From Cephalopachus bancanus (Eukaryota > Chordata > Mammalia > Primates > Tarsiidae): a stretch of DNA of 64,000 nucleotides. The DNA lies in NCBI GenBank assembly GCA_027257055.1, contig JAPVLO010000044.1, positions 1,116,001 to 1,180,000 on the forward strand. Direction: 5' to 3'. Both the position numbers and the translations under genes were made by a program. Of the stretch, positions 30,900-42,365 are shown in pieces; position 1 is the first letter of the stretch, and the number at the start of each line of letters is the position of its first letter. The notes below the pieces were generated by a model. That model did no database searches and was not told the DNA's origin. It worked only from the letters and a program-made list of their open reading frames with translations.

Positions 30900-31375
30900 A
30901 GACAACCCCAAAGTGTATCAGTAAGAAAACAAACTGAAGTATATTTTTTTAAATGGAATATTAGACAACAGTGAAAATGGATAAAATTACAGCTACACAC
31001 TAACATAGATTAATCTAAAAAAATATCATGTTCAGTGAAAGAATTCAGACACAAAAGAATATGTACTATGTGATCTCACTGATTCTATTTAAAAAAAAAA
31101 GCAAGCAAAATTAAACCTTAGTGTTTAAGGATGCATGCTTTGGAGGTAAAGCCAAAAAGGAAAGTGAGAGAGCGAACCCATAAAAGCCAGAAAAGTGGTT
31201 AACCTTTCTGGGTAACCAGAAAAGTGGCAGAAGGGAGCAGGTGGTGATCGGTAGGATTGGGCAAGGGTGTCTGGTTACTGGGGACTTAAGTCCCCGCTCT
31301 ATGAAAATTCACTGTGTTTGATTTTTTTTGTTTACTTTTCAGATGATATCTTTCCCAGTAAAATGATTTGAACTA
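30900..31375 (+). mobile_element. Old L1M-type fragment, plus strand
   Basis: 'aaatggaatattagacaacagtgaaaatgg', 'catgttcagtgaaagaattcagac', 'gtactatgtgatctcactgattc' and 'ccagaaaagtggttaacctttctggg' are plus-strand landmarks of the distal ORF2/3' UTR of old L1s. It includes an A-run at 31091-31100. Confidence 0.8.
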
Positions 31376-32455
31376 CAAAAAAAGAAAGATGCTAACATGT
31401 TAAAACAAAACAAAAAACTAAGCAATCATTCTGGATTCAAAAATGTAGAATTATTGAAAGCCACATTCATGAAGTAAGTATAATTTTGTTTTCTCAGTTG
31501 ATTTCCCTATTGGTCTTTATTTTCTTTTGTGGCTTGTGCTCATTCTGTGCTGTTTGGTTGGTACAATTACTGGGTACCTGGTACTTATCGAGTAAGTTAT
31601 TCCAAAAGTTAATTTCTTGTTTCATTCTTGGGAATTTAGAATTTTTTTTGTCCATAAGTATCATCTGGAACATAGTGGGTAGGTTTGTATGGAGCCCCTC
31701 AAAACCAGTTTGATATATGTAGCCAAAGTTAGTCTCCATTGTACAGATCTGGCAATTCCGTTCTGGGAGCAAAAAACTCCACTGAGGCAGGAAAGAGTAT
31801 CTTTGCTCTCTATGCTAGATACAAGACTAACTCCTAAGAGAACTTCTGAAGTAAGTTAAGTTTCGCTTGACTTCTTCCTGCTGTCTTTACTGTGCCCTTC
31901 ACCACATGAGGACCCATTCATAGTCAAAACCTCTCGCTAGAGAACCTGGCCCACACGGTCTGGCCCACAATAAAGCCTCCCATTTCCTCAAGGTGCCTGC
32001 TGTAGCCAGGATTTATTAACATTAATGTGTAAGTGGCTGATAGTTCTTGGCTCTGCCAGGTGTATTTACAGGACTTTTTCCCCTTCTTTTGAGGATGCAA
32101 TTTGGTGGATCTCTTGGCACGTCAGCCTAGCAACACAACACAATTCAAGTGGGAACTGTGGAAGAGGAGAGCTTTGATTAAGGGGCCTTTGTATGGACTG
32201 CTGCCCAGGGAGTCTTTCCTGATATCTTCATATCTCCTTCGCCCTCTGCACTTCTTAACCAACAGCCTCCCTGAACTTTGGAGTTAAAATTCAGATCTAA
32301 AGCATGTGAGGGTGTTGGGATACAGCACAGCTCACCCGACAGGTTAGTCACATGGCCACATCTGTCTTCAAGGGAGGCTGGGAAAAGCAACCTCTGGTAC
32401 TCCCCTCAAAGCAATTTTCCATTACTATGCAAGTAAAGGAAAATGGATATTGAGG
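31376..32455. other. Unique non-coding stretch, no gene seen
   Basis: Opposite-strand frames at 31486-31713 (plus, hydrophobic) and 31494-31772 (minus) overlap each other. Neither has a recognised domain, and the hydrophobicity of the first reflects a T-rich strand. Confidence 0.4.
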
Positions 32456-32836
32456 AGTATATTGGTATGCTAGGGCTTCCATAACAGAATACTACAGATG
32501 GGTGGCTTAAAAGCAGAAATTTATTTTCTCACATTTCTAGAGACTGGAAGTCCAAGATCCAGGTGTCAACAGGGTTGGTTTCTTCTGAGGCCTCCCTTCA
32601 TGGCTTGTAGCTGGCTGTCTTCTTGCTATGCCTTCGAGTGGCGTTTTCTCTGTATGTTTCTATGTCCTAGTCTCCTTTTCTTATAAAGATGCATGGGTTC
32701 AGACGCACCCTGATTTGACTTTAATCACCTCTTTAAATACCCTTTTTTTAAAAATACAGTCACCTTCTGGGCTACTAGGGGTTAGGACTTCGACATATTA
32801 ATTTAGCCAGGGAGACACAATTCAGCTCATAACAGT
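32456..32836 (-). mobile_element. MLT1-type MaLR LTR, minus strand
   Basis: It starts 'gtatattggtatgctagggcttccataacagaatac', then GGAAGTCCAAGATCCAGGTG, GTTTCTTCTGAGGCCTCCCT, CACCTCTTTAAATACCC and TAGGGGTTAGGACTTCGAC, and ends 'acacaattcagctcataaca'. It is the reverse complement of the LTR type at 15061-15472. Confidence 0.85.
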
Positions 32837-33159
32837 GAAGAACCAAATCTCTGCCATGAGCTGCTATAATCTTTGCCCATATGTTGGCCAAATATGCTTA
32901 ATCATGTTGCCAGTTAGGCTTGAGCTTTGTGAAAACAGCAGTGATGCCTTTTGATCTTCATTTTCCTTCACAGCATTGAAACAGTGTTCCACACAACCAT
33001 GAAGTTTCCATAAATGCGCTTCACTAAGTAGCAGTGGCAAATCATAGCAGTAGAAAACATTGTAATGATACAGGATAGAGCAATTGTAGACAAAAATAAT
33101 TGTGTATCCTGGATAAAACAAAAGTAGATTGGAAAAACTTGACATAAAGGAGTATAAAA

Positions 33160-33660
33160 TGAGTATTTATTCATTCATTCATGTACTTTGTTAAACAATT
33201 CTTCATTGAGTACCTATTACAGGTCATCTTTGTTGTAGGTGTTAGGGATTATTGATGAACAAGGCCTTACAGAACTTTCATTCTGGAGAGACTAACAGTG
33301 ACAAGTGAGTTAATTAACAAAATTGGGATCATGGTCATTCAGGATAAGAGCAGAATAATTTGATAGTTTGGGGATGGCATTTAGGCATTCTGGACGGGTT
33401 TGCTCTGAAGGCAACACCAGAGGTGACATGAGCCACCAGAAGTTCTGCAGGTAGAGCAGCAGTCATAGAGTAGCAAGGGAAGAGGCCCAGAGTTGGGAAC
33501 CATCATGTCTTTTGAGGAATAAAAAAGACCAGTGGGGCTGTAGCCTGGTGAAAGGGTAGAGAGTGTGGGAAGAGATGAAGCAGAAGGTTGGTAGGGCCAG
33601 AATATGTAGGGCCTTGGAGGCCAAGGTGAAAGTCTAGATTGTTCTCTAAGAGAAAGGAAA
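33160..33660 (-). mobile_element. L2 LINE 3' region, minus strand
   Basis: TTATTCATTCATTCATG, ATTGAGTACCTATTACAGG, 'ttagggattattgatgaacaaggccttacagaactttcattctgg', then 'ctgtagcctggtgaaagggtagagag' and ATGTAGGGCCTTGGAGGCCA: the long reverse-strand L2 layout, about 500 bp. Confidence 0.8.
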
Positions 33661-34139
33661 GCTGAGAAATGATGTCATCAGACTAAAATCACAAAGTCAT
33701 TGCTATTGGTGACTTAGTATTTCATTCTGTAGCGTACAAGGTACTTTTAAGGCCAACATTGTCTTTAGTGATTCTAGTGGATTGAATATTTTGATCCCTT
33801 GACTTGTGAAGGGGACAAAGAAAATTTAGACTGAGGATAGTTCAATGTCTGATATTATGTAAAGGCCCTTTGGGTCTGTCTGGGCCTCAGAATTATGATC
33901 ATTACAAACACCAATATTCACTGTCCAGATAGAGATTGAGTTGTATCTTAGACAGTTCTCAGATGCTACTACTAGAAAATATAGATGTTACTTTAATTTT
34001 AAAATACTTATTTTACATATTCACTTGTGATTATAAAATTGTTTTTAAAATTATATCCTTGCCTTTCTTTCTTTTGCCACTTAAGCCCTTTCTTGTGAAC
34101 GTGTTTGAAAGTGTCCTTATAAACTGAGCACTCTAAGTA

Positions 34140-34330
34140 TTTGGATGCTGGTGACTGAGAATTCACTGTGCAGTAATTAGAGAATTGGCCACCTTGATTG
34201 GCTGCAGAGAATTATAGGAACACCAAGTAACATTGCAACAATTATGCCTCAGCAATTAGCAACCAATAAAACAGCAGACCTCATTGATATAGCTGTCCTA
34301 CTTAGTAAAAATATTGGAAAACAAATACCC
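34140..34330. other. Unique block with clustered homeodomain/CCAAT cores
   Basis: Within 190 bp: TAATTA (34174-34179), AATTGG, GATTGG (34196-34201), AATTATGCC, CAATTAG (34253-34259) and CCAAT (34263-34267). No repeat is recognised. It resembles a small conserved developmental enhancer, an inference from motif density alone. Confidence 0.4.
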
Positions 34331-34499
34331 TACAAAACAAATAACATGTAACCAGCTCTGGCAGAGGAGCAAAAATAAACTTGGCTACTGCAGGGAACCT
34401 GAAAACGCAGCCAGGACTCGGTTGAGAGGGAGCAGTTCCTGAGAACATGATGACTGTCTTAAAAATCAGGATAGCGAGCACGTTTTAGAATGCTTTGTA

Positions 34500-34690
34500 T
34501 GTGTGAAGTACCTCACTAAGTGTTTAACAGGCCTGGTAACATTTGATCCACTCTACAACCTGTGTGACAGCTGCACAGTTAGTTCCGTTTCACAGATGAA
34601 GAAGCTGAGGCCCAGAGAGATTACACCCTTGTAAGTGGCAGAGCCTTGATTTGAACCATGACTCCATTTAAACTTAGACTCTACATGCCC
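34500..34690 (-). mobile_element. MIR, minus strand
   Basis: TTTCACAGATGAAGAAGCTG AGGCCCAGAGAGATTACA and 'ttgtaagtggcagagccttgatttgaacc' are clear reverse-strand MIR phrases. Confidence 0.88.
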
Positions 34691-34894
34691 AAAACTAGGA
34701 TATTCAACTTTCTTGACCAAGCTGAGCTTAGATTGAGACTCTGTCTGTGATACTTTCAAAATAATTAGTCCCTCAACAACTAATTGCTCTTCAAATTGTG
34801 GGTAAAGATCCCTGTTGTGAAATTACACCCTCTTTGACATAAACCATTTAAAGCATAGTTCAGGGTGTTTGCTCACCACTTGTATTTTGCTATT

Positions 34895-35010
34895 TGGTTT
34901 TACAACATCTTGTACTGGTGATATAGCTTCATGGTACAGATAGGGAAACTGAGGCACAGATAGGGAAATCGAGATCATCGACTTGGCCAGGACTTCTATG
35001 AACTAGAAGC
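34895..35010 (-). mobile_element. MIR fragment with internal duplication, minus strand
   Basis: GGTACAGATAGGGAAACTGA GGCACAGATAGGGAAATCGA: the ACAGATAGGGAAA phrase is repeated in tandem (19-bp step) inside a MIR core fragment. Confidence 0.7.
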
Positions 35011-35329
35011 ATTCCATTCTGCCTTTGACCCTTTATAAAGACTCACTGACAACTCAACACCAGCTGGTTTGCCTCTGTTCCTAACTTCTGAACTCACCCA
35101 GACACCCCCCACTCATCTTGCTTACTCTCCACTGGTCCTGATCCTTCTCCTTGGTCCCTCAATCCTCCAACCCCACCCTAGTTTAGTTGTGTCCTTCCCT
35201 TGAAATCCTCAAGCTTGTAGGAATTGTTTTGTTCTCCCTGTTCTGGTCAGAACTCAGAATTCCCCCCCGGCACACCCTATACCCATGCAGGCAGCAGCAA
35301 AGCAGTGTGTTGCTTGAAAGCTTGGGGTT

Positions 35330-35560
35330 TGCATCCACCTGTGTGACCCCAGATGAAATTTTTAATCGCTCTGAGCCTCAGATTCTTTACTTGCAAAATG
35401 TAAATATCAATGCCATCATCTCCTCTAGGGTAGGAAGCCTGTGACGCAATCATGTTCAGCACTATACTTCTCTATCTGGTGCCCCCTTATTGTGGTCATG
35501 ATTGAACTGTGCCTGGCACATTGGGCATGCTCAATACATAATAGCTACTACTATTGAGAG
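35330..35560 (+). mobile_element. MIR, plus strand
   Basis: 'cacctgtgtgaccccagatgaaatttttaatcgctctgagcctcagattctttacttgcaaaatg' and, at the end, GTGCCTGGCACATTGGGCA TGCTCAATACATAATAG, in MIR order. Confidence 0.85.
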
Positions 35561-35729
35561 AAATGTCTGTCCACTCTGCCCTGGCAAACAATTCAGGGCC
35601 ATTCCCCACCTAGGGACTGGATGGGAAGAGAGTTAGCTATGTGAGAACAGACATCAAGCCTGCATTGTTCCTTTTGTCTTCCTCGCATCTAGAATAGCTC
35701 TTAGCAAATAATTACAATAATAACTAGAA

Positions 35730-35965
35730 GAAAAATAGTACACATTTATTGAGCACATACTAATTGCTAGGCACTACACTAAGCAATTTATCTGTGATAT
35801 TTAGTCTTCACAAGTACTCTCTGGGACAAGTCCTTTGATTTTACCCATAGTATACAATGAGAAATTGGAGCTTCAGAGAGATGAAGTAAGTTACCTTGGA
35901 TCACACAGTTAGTGGCAGCAAAATCAAAATTCAAAAGCAAGAATAGCCTGACAGTAAGCACCAGA
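35730..35965 (-). mobile_element. MIR, minus strand
   Basis: 'catttattgagcacatactaattgctaggcactacactaagc', 'gatttagtcttcac', 'aatgagaaattggagcttcagagagatgaagtaag' and 'cacacagttagtggcag': a near-complete reverse-strand copy. Confidence 0.88.
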
Positions 35966-35999
35966 CTTTAACTACAGAATATACTGTTACAGTAAATAG

Positions 36000-36121
36000 T
36001 GAGAAAAGGAGAGAAGGAGGGGAAAAGGAGGGAGAGGAAAAAAAAAAAAAAGAAGGAAAGAAGAAGAGAAGAAGAGAGAAATAGAAGAAAGAAAGGGAGG
36101 GAGGAAGGAAGGCAAGAAGGA
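36000..36121 (+). repeat. Polypurine (G/A) tract, about 120 bp
   Basis: Almost all bases are A or G (GGAGGGGAAAAGGAGGGAGA, an A14 run, GAAGGAAAGAAGAAGAGAAG, GGGAGGGAGGAAGGAAGG), with only scattered pyrimidines. It may form triplex (H-DNA). The serine/phenylalanine-rich minus frames across it are artefacts. Confidence 0.93.
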
Positions 36122-36179
36122 CACTCTCTGGAGTCCCAGCCTAGTGTCTTTTTTGTAGACACTCATTCGTAAACTTGGC

Positions 36180-36335
36180 TGCACACTGGAATCATTTGGC
36201 CAGCTTAAAAAAAATACTGATGCCTGGGTCCCACCCCCAGAGATTCTAGTTTATTCCATCTGGTTTCCTGCCTGGTCATCAGGACCGTGGAAGTTCCTGG
36301 GATTCCAGCATGCAACCGAGTTTGAGCCCCACTGG
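36180..36335 (+). mobile_element. MER5A/MER5B-related MITE, plus strand
   Basis: CTGCACACTGGAATCATTTGG, 'aaaaaatactgatgcctgggtcccacccccagagattctag', 'ttcctgggattccagcatgcaaccgagtttgagcccc' follow the MER5 group layout with divergence. Confidence 0.7.
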
Positions 36336-37190
36336 CTTAGCCAAAGCACATTCTCCCTGTCCTCCAAAGTGGCCAAGAGCACTTTTCATTAGCACAAGTG
36401 AGCGGCACCTGAGACCTCCAGCAGCCCTCCGAATGGCTCCAGCTGCAGGTGCATGGGGATCTGAACAGGGCAGGGCCATACGCAGAGACAGCATGGTTGA
36501 TCTGGAGGGGCATGGGGCTCAGGAAATGGGGTTTATTATAGTCCAAATGACAAAACCTTCTGTGCCGAGTTGCCTGACGACAGTGCTCAGACTGTAGCAG
36601 GGGGATCGATGCAGTCCCTTCTGGTGAGTGTCCCCCTCACTATGGTGACAGGACGTCCTGTGTCTGGGATTTCCCCAACGATGACTTTTCCAGCTTTCTC
36701 CAGGCTGGTGCTCTCATCTGGCTCAGACTTGGCTCATCAGGGTTGCATGACTTTTCATGGGCTGGGGCAGGGGATTCCTGATCAGGTTGGGCAAGCCCTG
36801 GAGTTTGGCACTAGGAGAGGGAGAAAGGCATCCAGCTGTTGGTTGGGGTGTCTAAACCACTGTGGGAGTTGCTGAAATTATTTGGCCCGCATCAAAAGGG
36901 ATATAGCATTTCCTTTGACTCAGGACGGAAAGGAACCCTTTTAATGTAAGGTGGTGAGTATTCCTCAAGTTCATTGCCAAACCTGGGGCTGGAGGGTGGT
37001 CTGCACAATCCCCCAGCTTCCACTCCATGGGGAACCAGGCATGCAGTCTGTTCTCCATCTCTTGACTGCCACAAAATTCATCAGCACATGGGAGATCTGC
37101 CTTCTGCAATATGAAACAAAAAATAATTAAACAAAAATAGTCTTTTGGCATACTTGGCCCAACCATCAACTCAAAATGTTCTTGAAACTT
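36336..37190. other. Unique stretch, somewhat GC-richer, no gene assigned
   Basis: Overlapping 60-105-codon frames occur on both strands (36279-36875 plus/minus, 36852-37169 minus). I recognise no domain or splice-site pattern. A species-specific or fast-evolving exon cannot be excluded from sequence alone. Confidence 0.35.
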
Positions 37191-37194
37191 ATAA

Positions 37195-37435
37195 TAAAAG
37201 AGATCATTTATTGCCTGTTTCCCAGATCTTGTGCTGAGTGCTTTATGTTATTAGCACATCTACTCCTTACTCTTCCTTAATCAGTAGATATTATTACCCC
37301 ATTATATAGAAAAGTAACTTGAGGTTCAGAGACAGGTTAAATAAATTGCCCAGGGTCAGAGAGCTTGTGAATAGCTAAAGCAGGCTAGATCCAGTTCTGC
37401 TGGATTCCAAAATGTATGTGTTCAAAGACTTTGCT
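37195..37435 (-). mobile_element. MIR, minus strand
   Basis: 'gtgctgagtgctttatgttattagcacatc', 'attattaccccattatatagaaaagtaacttgaggttcagagacagg', 'aattgcccagggtcagagagcttgtgaatag': reverse-strand MIR. Confidence 0.85.
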
Positions 37436-38540
37436 ATATCGTCTCTTTGAAATTCTAGCTATTTGCTCAGAATCTGATGCCTAAAAGACCCACAATAATG
37501 TTTGCTGAGTGAATGAGTGAAACCATTACATCATTCTAATTTTAATTCTACATTTGCCAAATAGAGGCTGTAAGGACAAGAAAAATGATGCACAAGCCAC
37601 AAAGCTTTGAAGTGTATGCAGACATCCTATCTAGGTAAATATTGCAAATATAATCAAAACACTCAGAAAATTTGCTGAAAGCATAAAATTTCTCATTACA
37701 GCTATTTAAGATGTGTCTATTTATTTATTGCTTTTAAAAAACCTATCAACCACAAAATAACAGTAGAAAGACATCACATATCAAGGATCTAGAAAGTTTT
37801 CCAGATGATAGAGGGATGAAGTGAGAGAAGATTAGATTTCAGAGCATTCTTTTTGCTCCTGTGCTTATGGGGATTCGAGAATTTGGAACTGGAGAAGAAT
37901 TCTGAGTCTCTCTGTGAAATGGCTTGAGTTAGAGACTAGAAAGCCCAGATACATTTAGCCACTTAACCAAAGTCACAGAGAAAGTAAGTGGCGAGCTGCG
38001 AGGAAGAGCAGAGGTTTTGGTTTCCAGCCAGTCTCACACCTCTCTCTCCCTCCCATAGCTGGGTTGAGCCCAACTTCTCTGAGCCAAAGGTTGGCCTGTG
38101 AGTTGCACGACCGCAGCCCAGGCTGGCAGACCAACAGTGGCGTGATTGATGGTTTCTCTGCTTTTGTCATTTATTTGCCTTGTGTTTTTTTCCTTTCCCC
38201 AACAGAGCTGATAAGGAAGGTTTTGCTAGAGAATCATGTATCTCTTCTTTTTGTTCCTTTGACCAGTGAAATGCAGTTTTCATTACTCCAGTCACTTTCC
38301 AAGGGTAAGCGGTTTTGCATTATTTAGCACCTAAATTGGACCTTGAAATAGACTGGACTAAGGTTTCTTAATGTTGGGGTGCTATTTTCTGTTCTCTTGG
38401 TCCCAGCAAATAAGCTATGCATTCAGATAGCATGTCTACCTGATCTGATCATTTGTTTGTTCAGTATGCTAAGACTGAGGATTACAATTTGGAAGTTAAG
38501 AGTCCATTTCTGGAAACCTCACTTTTCAGGCAGTGTGATG
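37436..38540. other. Mostly unique stretch, no gene seen
   Basis: Around 37880-38040 a decayed MIR-like phrase is visible ('acttaaccaaagtcacagagaaagtaagtgg'). Frames at 37973-38170 (minus) and 38064-38327 (plus) overlap on opposite strands and lack known domains. Confidence 0.4.
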
Positions 38541-38544
38541 TGAC

Positions 38545-38800
38545 AGGACCAGAGGCAGTGGAACAGACAGGTTGTGAATCCAGTTTCTGCATGTACTGTA
38601 CAGGTGGATTCTAGCAAGCTGCTTTATTTTTCTGAGCTTCTGTTTCTACATCTGTAAAGCTGAGATCAGGATAGGAACCGATGTGGGACCAGTGAGGTGT
38701 CTGTGGTGCAACATTTACAGAGGCACTCATGCATGGCCCTGAAAGTGAGTGTCCCTTAAACATCGCATCCTTGAAGGCTCCCCAACTGTAGCCTGGTTGA
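38545..38800 (+). mobile_element. MIR, plus strand
   Basis: 'ggttgtgaatccagtttctgcatgtactg', 'attctagcaagctgctttatttttctgagcttctgtttctacatctgtaaagc' follow MIR order. Confidence 0.7.
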
Positions 38801-38814
38801 GATGGTTAAGATGA

Positions 38815-39020
38815 CTACTAACCCTTATTATGATACTGTCTTAAGAGCTTTGCATAACAGCCCTGTAAGGCAGATATTATTACATCCCCCTTTTTGATAG
38901 ATAAGAAGACAGTTATTATCTACCCATGATCACAGAGTTTGTAAATTAGGAGAGCCAAGATTTCCACTCAGCAGTCTGATAGAGAGTAGATGCTTAAATA
39001 CATGCTCAGAGTGATTCATG
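38815..39020 (-). mobile_element. MIR, minus strand
   Basis: 'aagagctttgcataacagccctgtaaggcagatattattacatccccctttttgatag', 'gatcacagagtttgtaaattaggagagcc': reverse-strand MIR. Confidence 0.8.
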
Positions 39021-40295
39021 CTATGGTTGTTATTCAGGTGTGAATTCAGCAGCCACACTCCTCCCCTAAAAGTGCCAGAATTTTGCTTGGGACCTTAAGT
39101 GGCGTCTGACCACCTCAACCAGTCTTGGAGATGACAGATACGTTTACAGCACTGCCGAATAGAGTCATATTAAGTTATCCATCTCTGCCAAACACTATTC
39201 ATTGTGAGACCTACCCCATAATGAAACATTATGGATTGCTTCTTTTGGCCAGAGAATAACTTAACCTCTGACTAGAGATGGAGGTATGTTTTCCATGAAA
39301 ATGTGGTTAACAGCCTCCTCCACTCAGCAGAAATACCCACCAAGGATGTGTGAAATGCCAAAAACGTATTACATCCTCAAAGTCTGTGAAAGTAAATTCC
39401 TCTCAATATATTATGAATTTAGTTCCCTGTCTGGGTTTCCAGGAATTAGGACTGTTATTGTACAGTCTAATTTTAAATCTGGAGCTTTATTATTCAAAAT
39501 AAATGTCTTTTTTTCCCCTTCTCATGCTCTTTTTCCTTCGTTTTGTTCTGTATGCATTCTGTAGCAGGTTTAATTGAGTTTTCCCCACAAGGATTCCATT
39601 GCAACTCCAGGACTTGAATATCTTGATAGTCAATGAAGCTTTTTTTAAAAAAGAGCTTTTGCAGCTGTGACTGTATTCAAATGGAATCTCTTCATTTCCA
39701 CGGAGAAGTATAATATGTCCAAGTGAGGGGGTTTTATATTAACTTTGGGGGAGTGGAATCAGAGAATGTGAGAATGTGCTGTCTTGAAGCCATCCGTGTG
39801 GGAGCTCTGGCTGGGGGTTGCTCATCAGGTGCGGGGCCTGGGCAGAGGATCTGGTCCAAGAGCCCATTTGTGCTCATCTCATCGTCCTCCCTCCTTCCTC
39901 TTTGTCTATTTTCCATTCCAGGGGTGAAGTCACTTCAAGTTGGATGGACATTAACGTGAAGAAGCCTGGACCATGGCACCTTTAAACACCAACCCGTTCT
40001 TTCCTGCCTTTCTAGGTGGCTGTGGGGGTGTTTTGGGGAGGGGCATCATGTTAAGACTTGGAGCTGAGCTTCCCGCTCCTCTGTTTACTCAGAAGTGGAC
40101 ATCTACCTACTGATTGAAGCTATCGGGTTTTTTTCATCTTTGACATAGGAATGCGAATATCTGAAAGTAGTTTGTAAACTTTGTGGTTACAGATTAAAAG
40201 TAATTTTCAATAACACATGTAAAACAAATAAAAGTCGAATTAAATTTAAAATTGTTTTTAAAAATTCTAAAAGCATGTTAACACAGTGCATGACA
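39021..40295. other. Unique non-coding stretch, no gene seen
   Basis: Frames at 39286-39564, 39723-39959 and 39734-39916 are short and domain-free; the last two overlap on opposite strands. No repeat family was identified. Confidence 0.4.
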
Positions 40296-40299
40296 ATGC

Positions 40300-40540
40300 A
40301 CTTCAGTCCCAGCTTTGTCTTCTCTTAGCTGGGCGATTTCATATCAGTATCTTGGCCCCTTGCTTTCTCAGTTTCCTCATCACTAAAATAAGAATATCCT
40401 ACCTATCTCAGAGGTAGTTGGGATTATTTAATGAGGTCGTATACTCAAAGCCCTTCATGCAGAGCTGACCAGTAACCCTTGATGCCTGTTAGCAATGCCT
40501 ATGCGGGGGATGGGTATTATTCCTTGTTGCTGTTATTATT
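40300..40540 (+). mobile_element. MIR, plus strand
   Basis: 'cagtcccagctttgtcttctcttagctgggcgatttcat', 'tttctcagtttcctcatcactaaaataagaatatcctacctatctcagagg', 'tattatcagctctctgg' end: a near-complete MIR. Confidence 0.88.
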
Positions 40541-41302
40541 ATCAGCTCTCTGGAAGAAAATTTCCCTCCCTTCTCTGGAGTATCGGATTCAAAGGCATGC
40601 CACTTTTGGAGTGGAAGGTCACTCCTGTTACCTCTCTCGCCTTTCATCAGCACCAGAAACTGGTTACTCAAACTGTGGACTAATGCACGTGTGGTCTCTA
40701 GTGAATGTCATGCAGAGAGGGAGAGTGGAAAATTCCAGGTCTGGCTGCTGCTTGGGTGGCTGACCCTATTAACCATTAGCAGTTTATCTTGAATCTGATT
40801 CTGATTACATCCAATTTGTTCTTTCGCTCTCCTCCTTCCCTGGTTCCCTTCTAGAATTTACATTAGAAAATGAACAGCCAGTGTATCTCATTTGTTAGTG
40901 CAGGAGCTACTGGCTGATTTCTGATATCGACTCACCTAGGCATTCTCTGGGTTTCACTAACTTACTACACCATCACACACAGCTCTGGGCCTTAGTTATC
41001 CCATCTATGAAATAAGATGGCTAATCTTCAACCATCCCTATATTATTTTTGCCTTGCCAAGAATTCAGAAGCAATGGTTTTTGAGCTCCTATAAAGAAAA
41101 GCACTTCAAAGATAGTGGAATATAGCAGCATAGCCTTTTATCTAAAGATTAGGTGCTAAAGACTGAAGACAGTTTTGAATGGTCAACAATATCATTGCAA
41201 CTCTTTTAAATTATCCAACAAGGAAGCTCAGAAATTCAGGCTTATAGATATAACTCTATAGTTATATGGATGTGTTGACATACAATATTTACAGAATACG
41301 CA
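40541..41302. other. Unique non-coding stretch, no gene seen
   Basis: A plus frame and a minus frame overlap at 40479-40763 without known domains. A short MIR-like phrase occurs around 40960-41030 ('ctgggccttagttatcccatctatgaaataagatgg'). Confidence 0.4.
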
Positions 41303-41715
41303 TGATATAGTTTAGATATTTGCCCCTTTCAAATCTCATATAGAAATCTGATCCCCAATGTTTGAGATGGGGCTGGGTGGGGGGATGTTTTGATCACAGA
41401 GGTGGATCCTTCATGGATAGCTTGGCCATCAATGCAGAAGTGAGTGGATTCTCACACTTAGTTCCCAAGAGAACTGGTCATTAAAAAGAGCTTGCCACCT
41501 CTTGCTCTTGCTCACCATCTCTCTTGCCATGCAGTCTGCGCACATTGGATCACCTTTCCTTCCACCACGAATGAAAGCTTTCTGAGACCCTCATCAGAAA
41601 CAGATATTGGTTTTTGTGCTGTCTGCAGAACCGTGAGCCAAATAAACTCCTTCTCTGTAGAAATTACCCAACTTCAGGTGTTTCTTTAGAGTAATGCAGG
41701 TGGACTAAAACAACA
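41303..41715 (+). mobile_element. MST/THE1-type MaLR solo LTR, plus strand
   Basis: It begins TGATATAGTTTAGATATTTG and has CAATGTTTGAGATGGGGCTG, GTGGATCCTTCATGGATAGC, TTGGCCATCAATGCAGAAG, CAGAACCGTGAGCCAAATAA ACTCC and ATTACCCAACTTCAGGTGTTTC, ending 'actaaaacaaca'. MST/THE1 LTRs are widespread in primates, which supports primate origin. The AATAAA signal lies at 41640-41645. Confidence 0.88.
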
Positions 41716-42149
41716 CATAGCAGCATGCAGAATGTAATTGCGTGCTATTTTTTAAATTATATAGAGAGTGTAGTAGTTGGATTTGGATGTTGAATACACC
41801 TCTGCAACAGAACTGACTTGTTTTGTTTTCCTGTGAAAGCAATTCTGTGAAAAGAAATCCTAATAGTCAGAGAATCTAGCTTCTTAACTATCACGCAAGC
41901 TTCATTAGAAGCATAGCTCACCTATAAGGTTGTTCCATAGCAATAATGAAGAAGCCAGTACAGAGGAAAACTCTAGCTTTGTTTTATCATAAATACAACA
42001 AGAATGAAAATGCTATTAACTGACTCACAGCAATAGGCCTTCAGACAAGTGACCATTTCATGAGGATTCATGGAGATATTTAAGCCTACAGTCTCATGTA
42101 TCCAGGGGCAGTTACCTGAGAGAATAGTACTGCCAGTAACTGCGGTGAC
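41716..42149. other. Unique AT-rich stretch, no gene seen
   Basis: Nothing recognised; no repeat and no plausible exon. Confidence 0.4.
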
Positions 42150-42365
42150 AGCCAACACTTATGCCTGTTTTCTGTGTTCTGGATATTGCACTGAGCCATT
42201 TCTATATGCTAGTTTATCTGAGCTTGGTATTATTAGTATTCGCAGTTCACTGATAAGGAAATTATCAAGTAGCAGTGACTGTCCCAAGGTCATACAGCTA
42301 GCAAGAATAGGACCCAAGAACACAAGCCAGCAGTCTGATTCCAGAGTTCATGATCTCAGAAAGAC
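42150..42365 (-). mobile_element. MIR, minus strand
   Basis: 'gatattgcactgagccatttctatatgc', 'cactgataaggaaattatcaag', 'ctgtcccaaggtcatacagctagcaagaataggaccc', 'cagcagtctgattccagagttcatgatctc'. A 113-codon plus frame (42070-42411) lies over it and is not a gene. Confidence 0.82.

Noticed and set aside
36279..36875. Cluster of overlapping frames as a possible gene
   Set aside because: Frames overlap on both strands, which is typical of locally GC-rich DNA. I see no domain or convincing exon boundaries.
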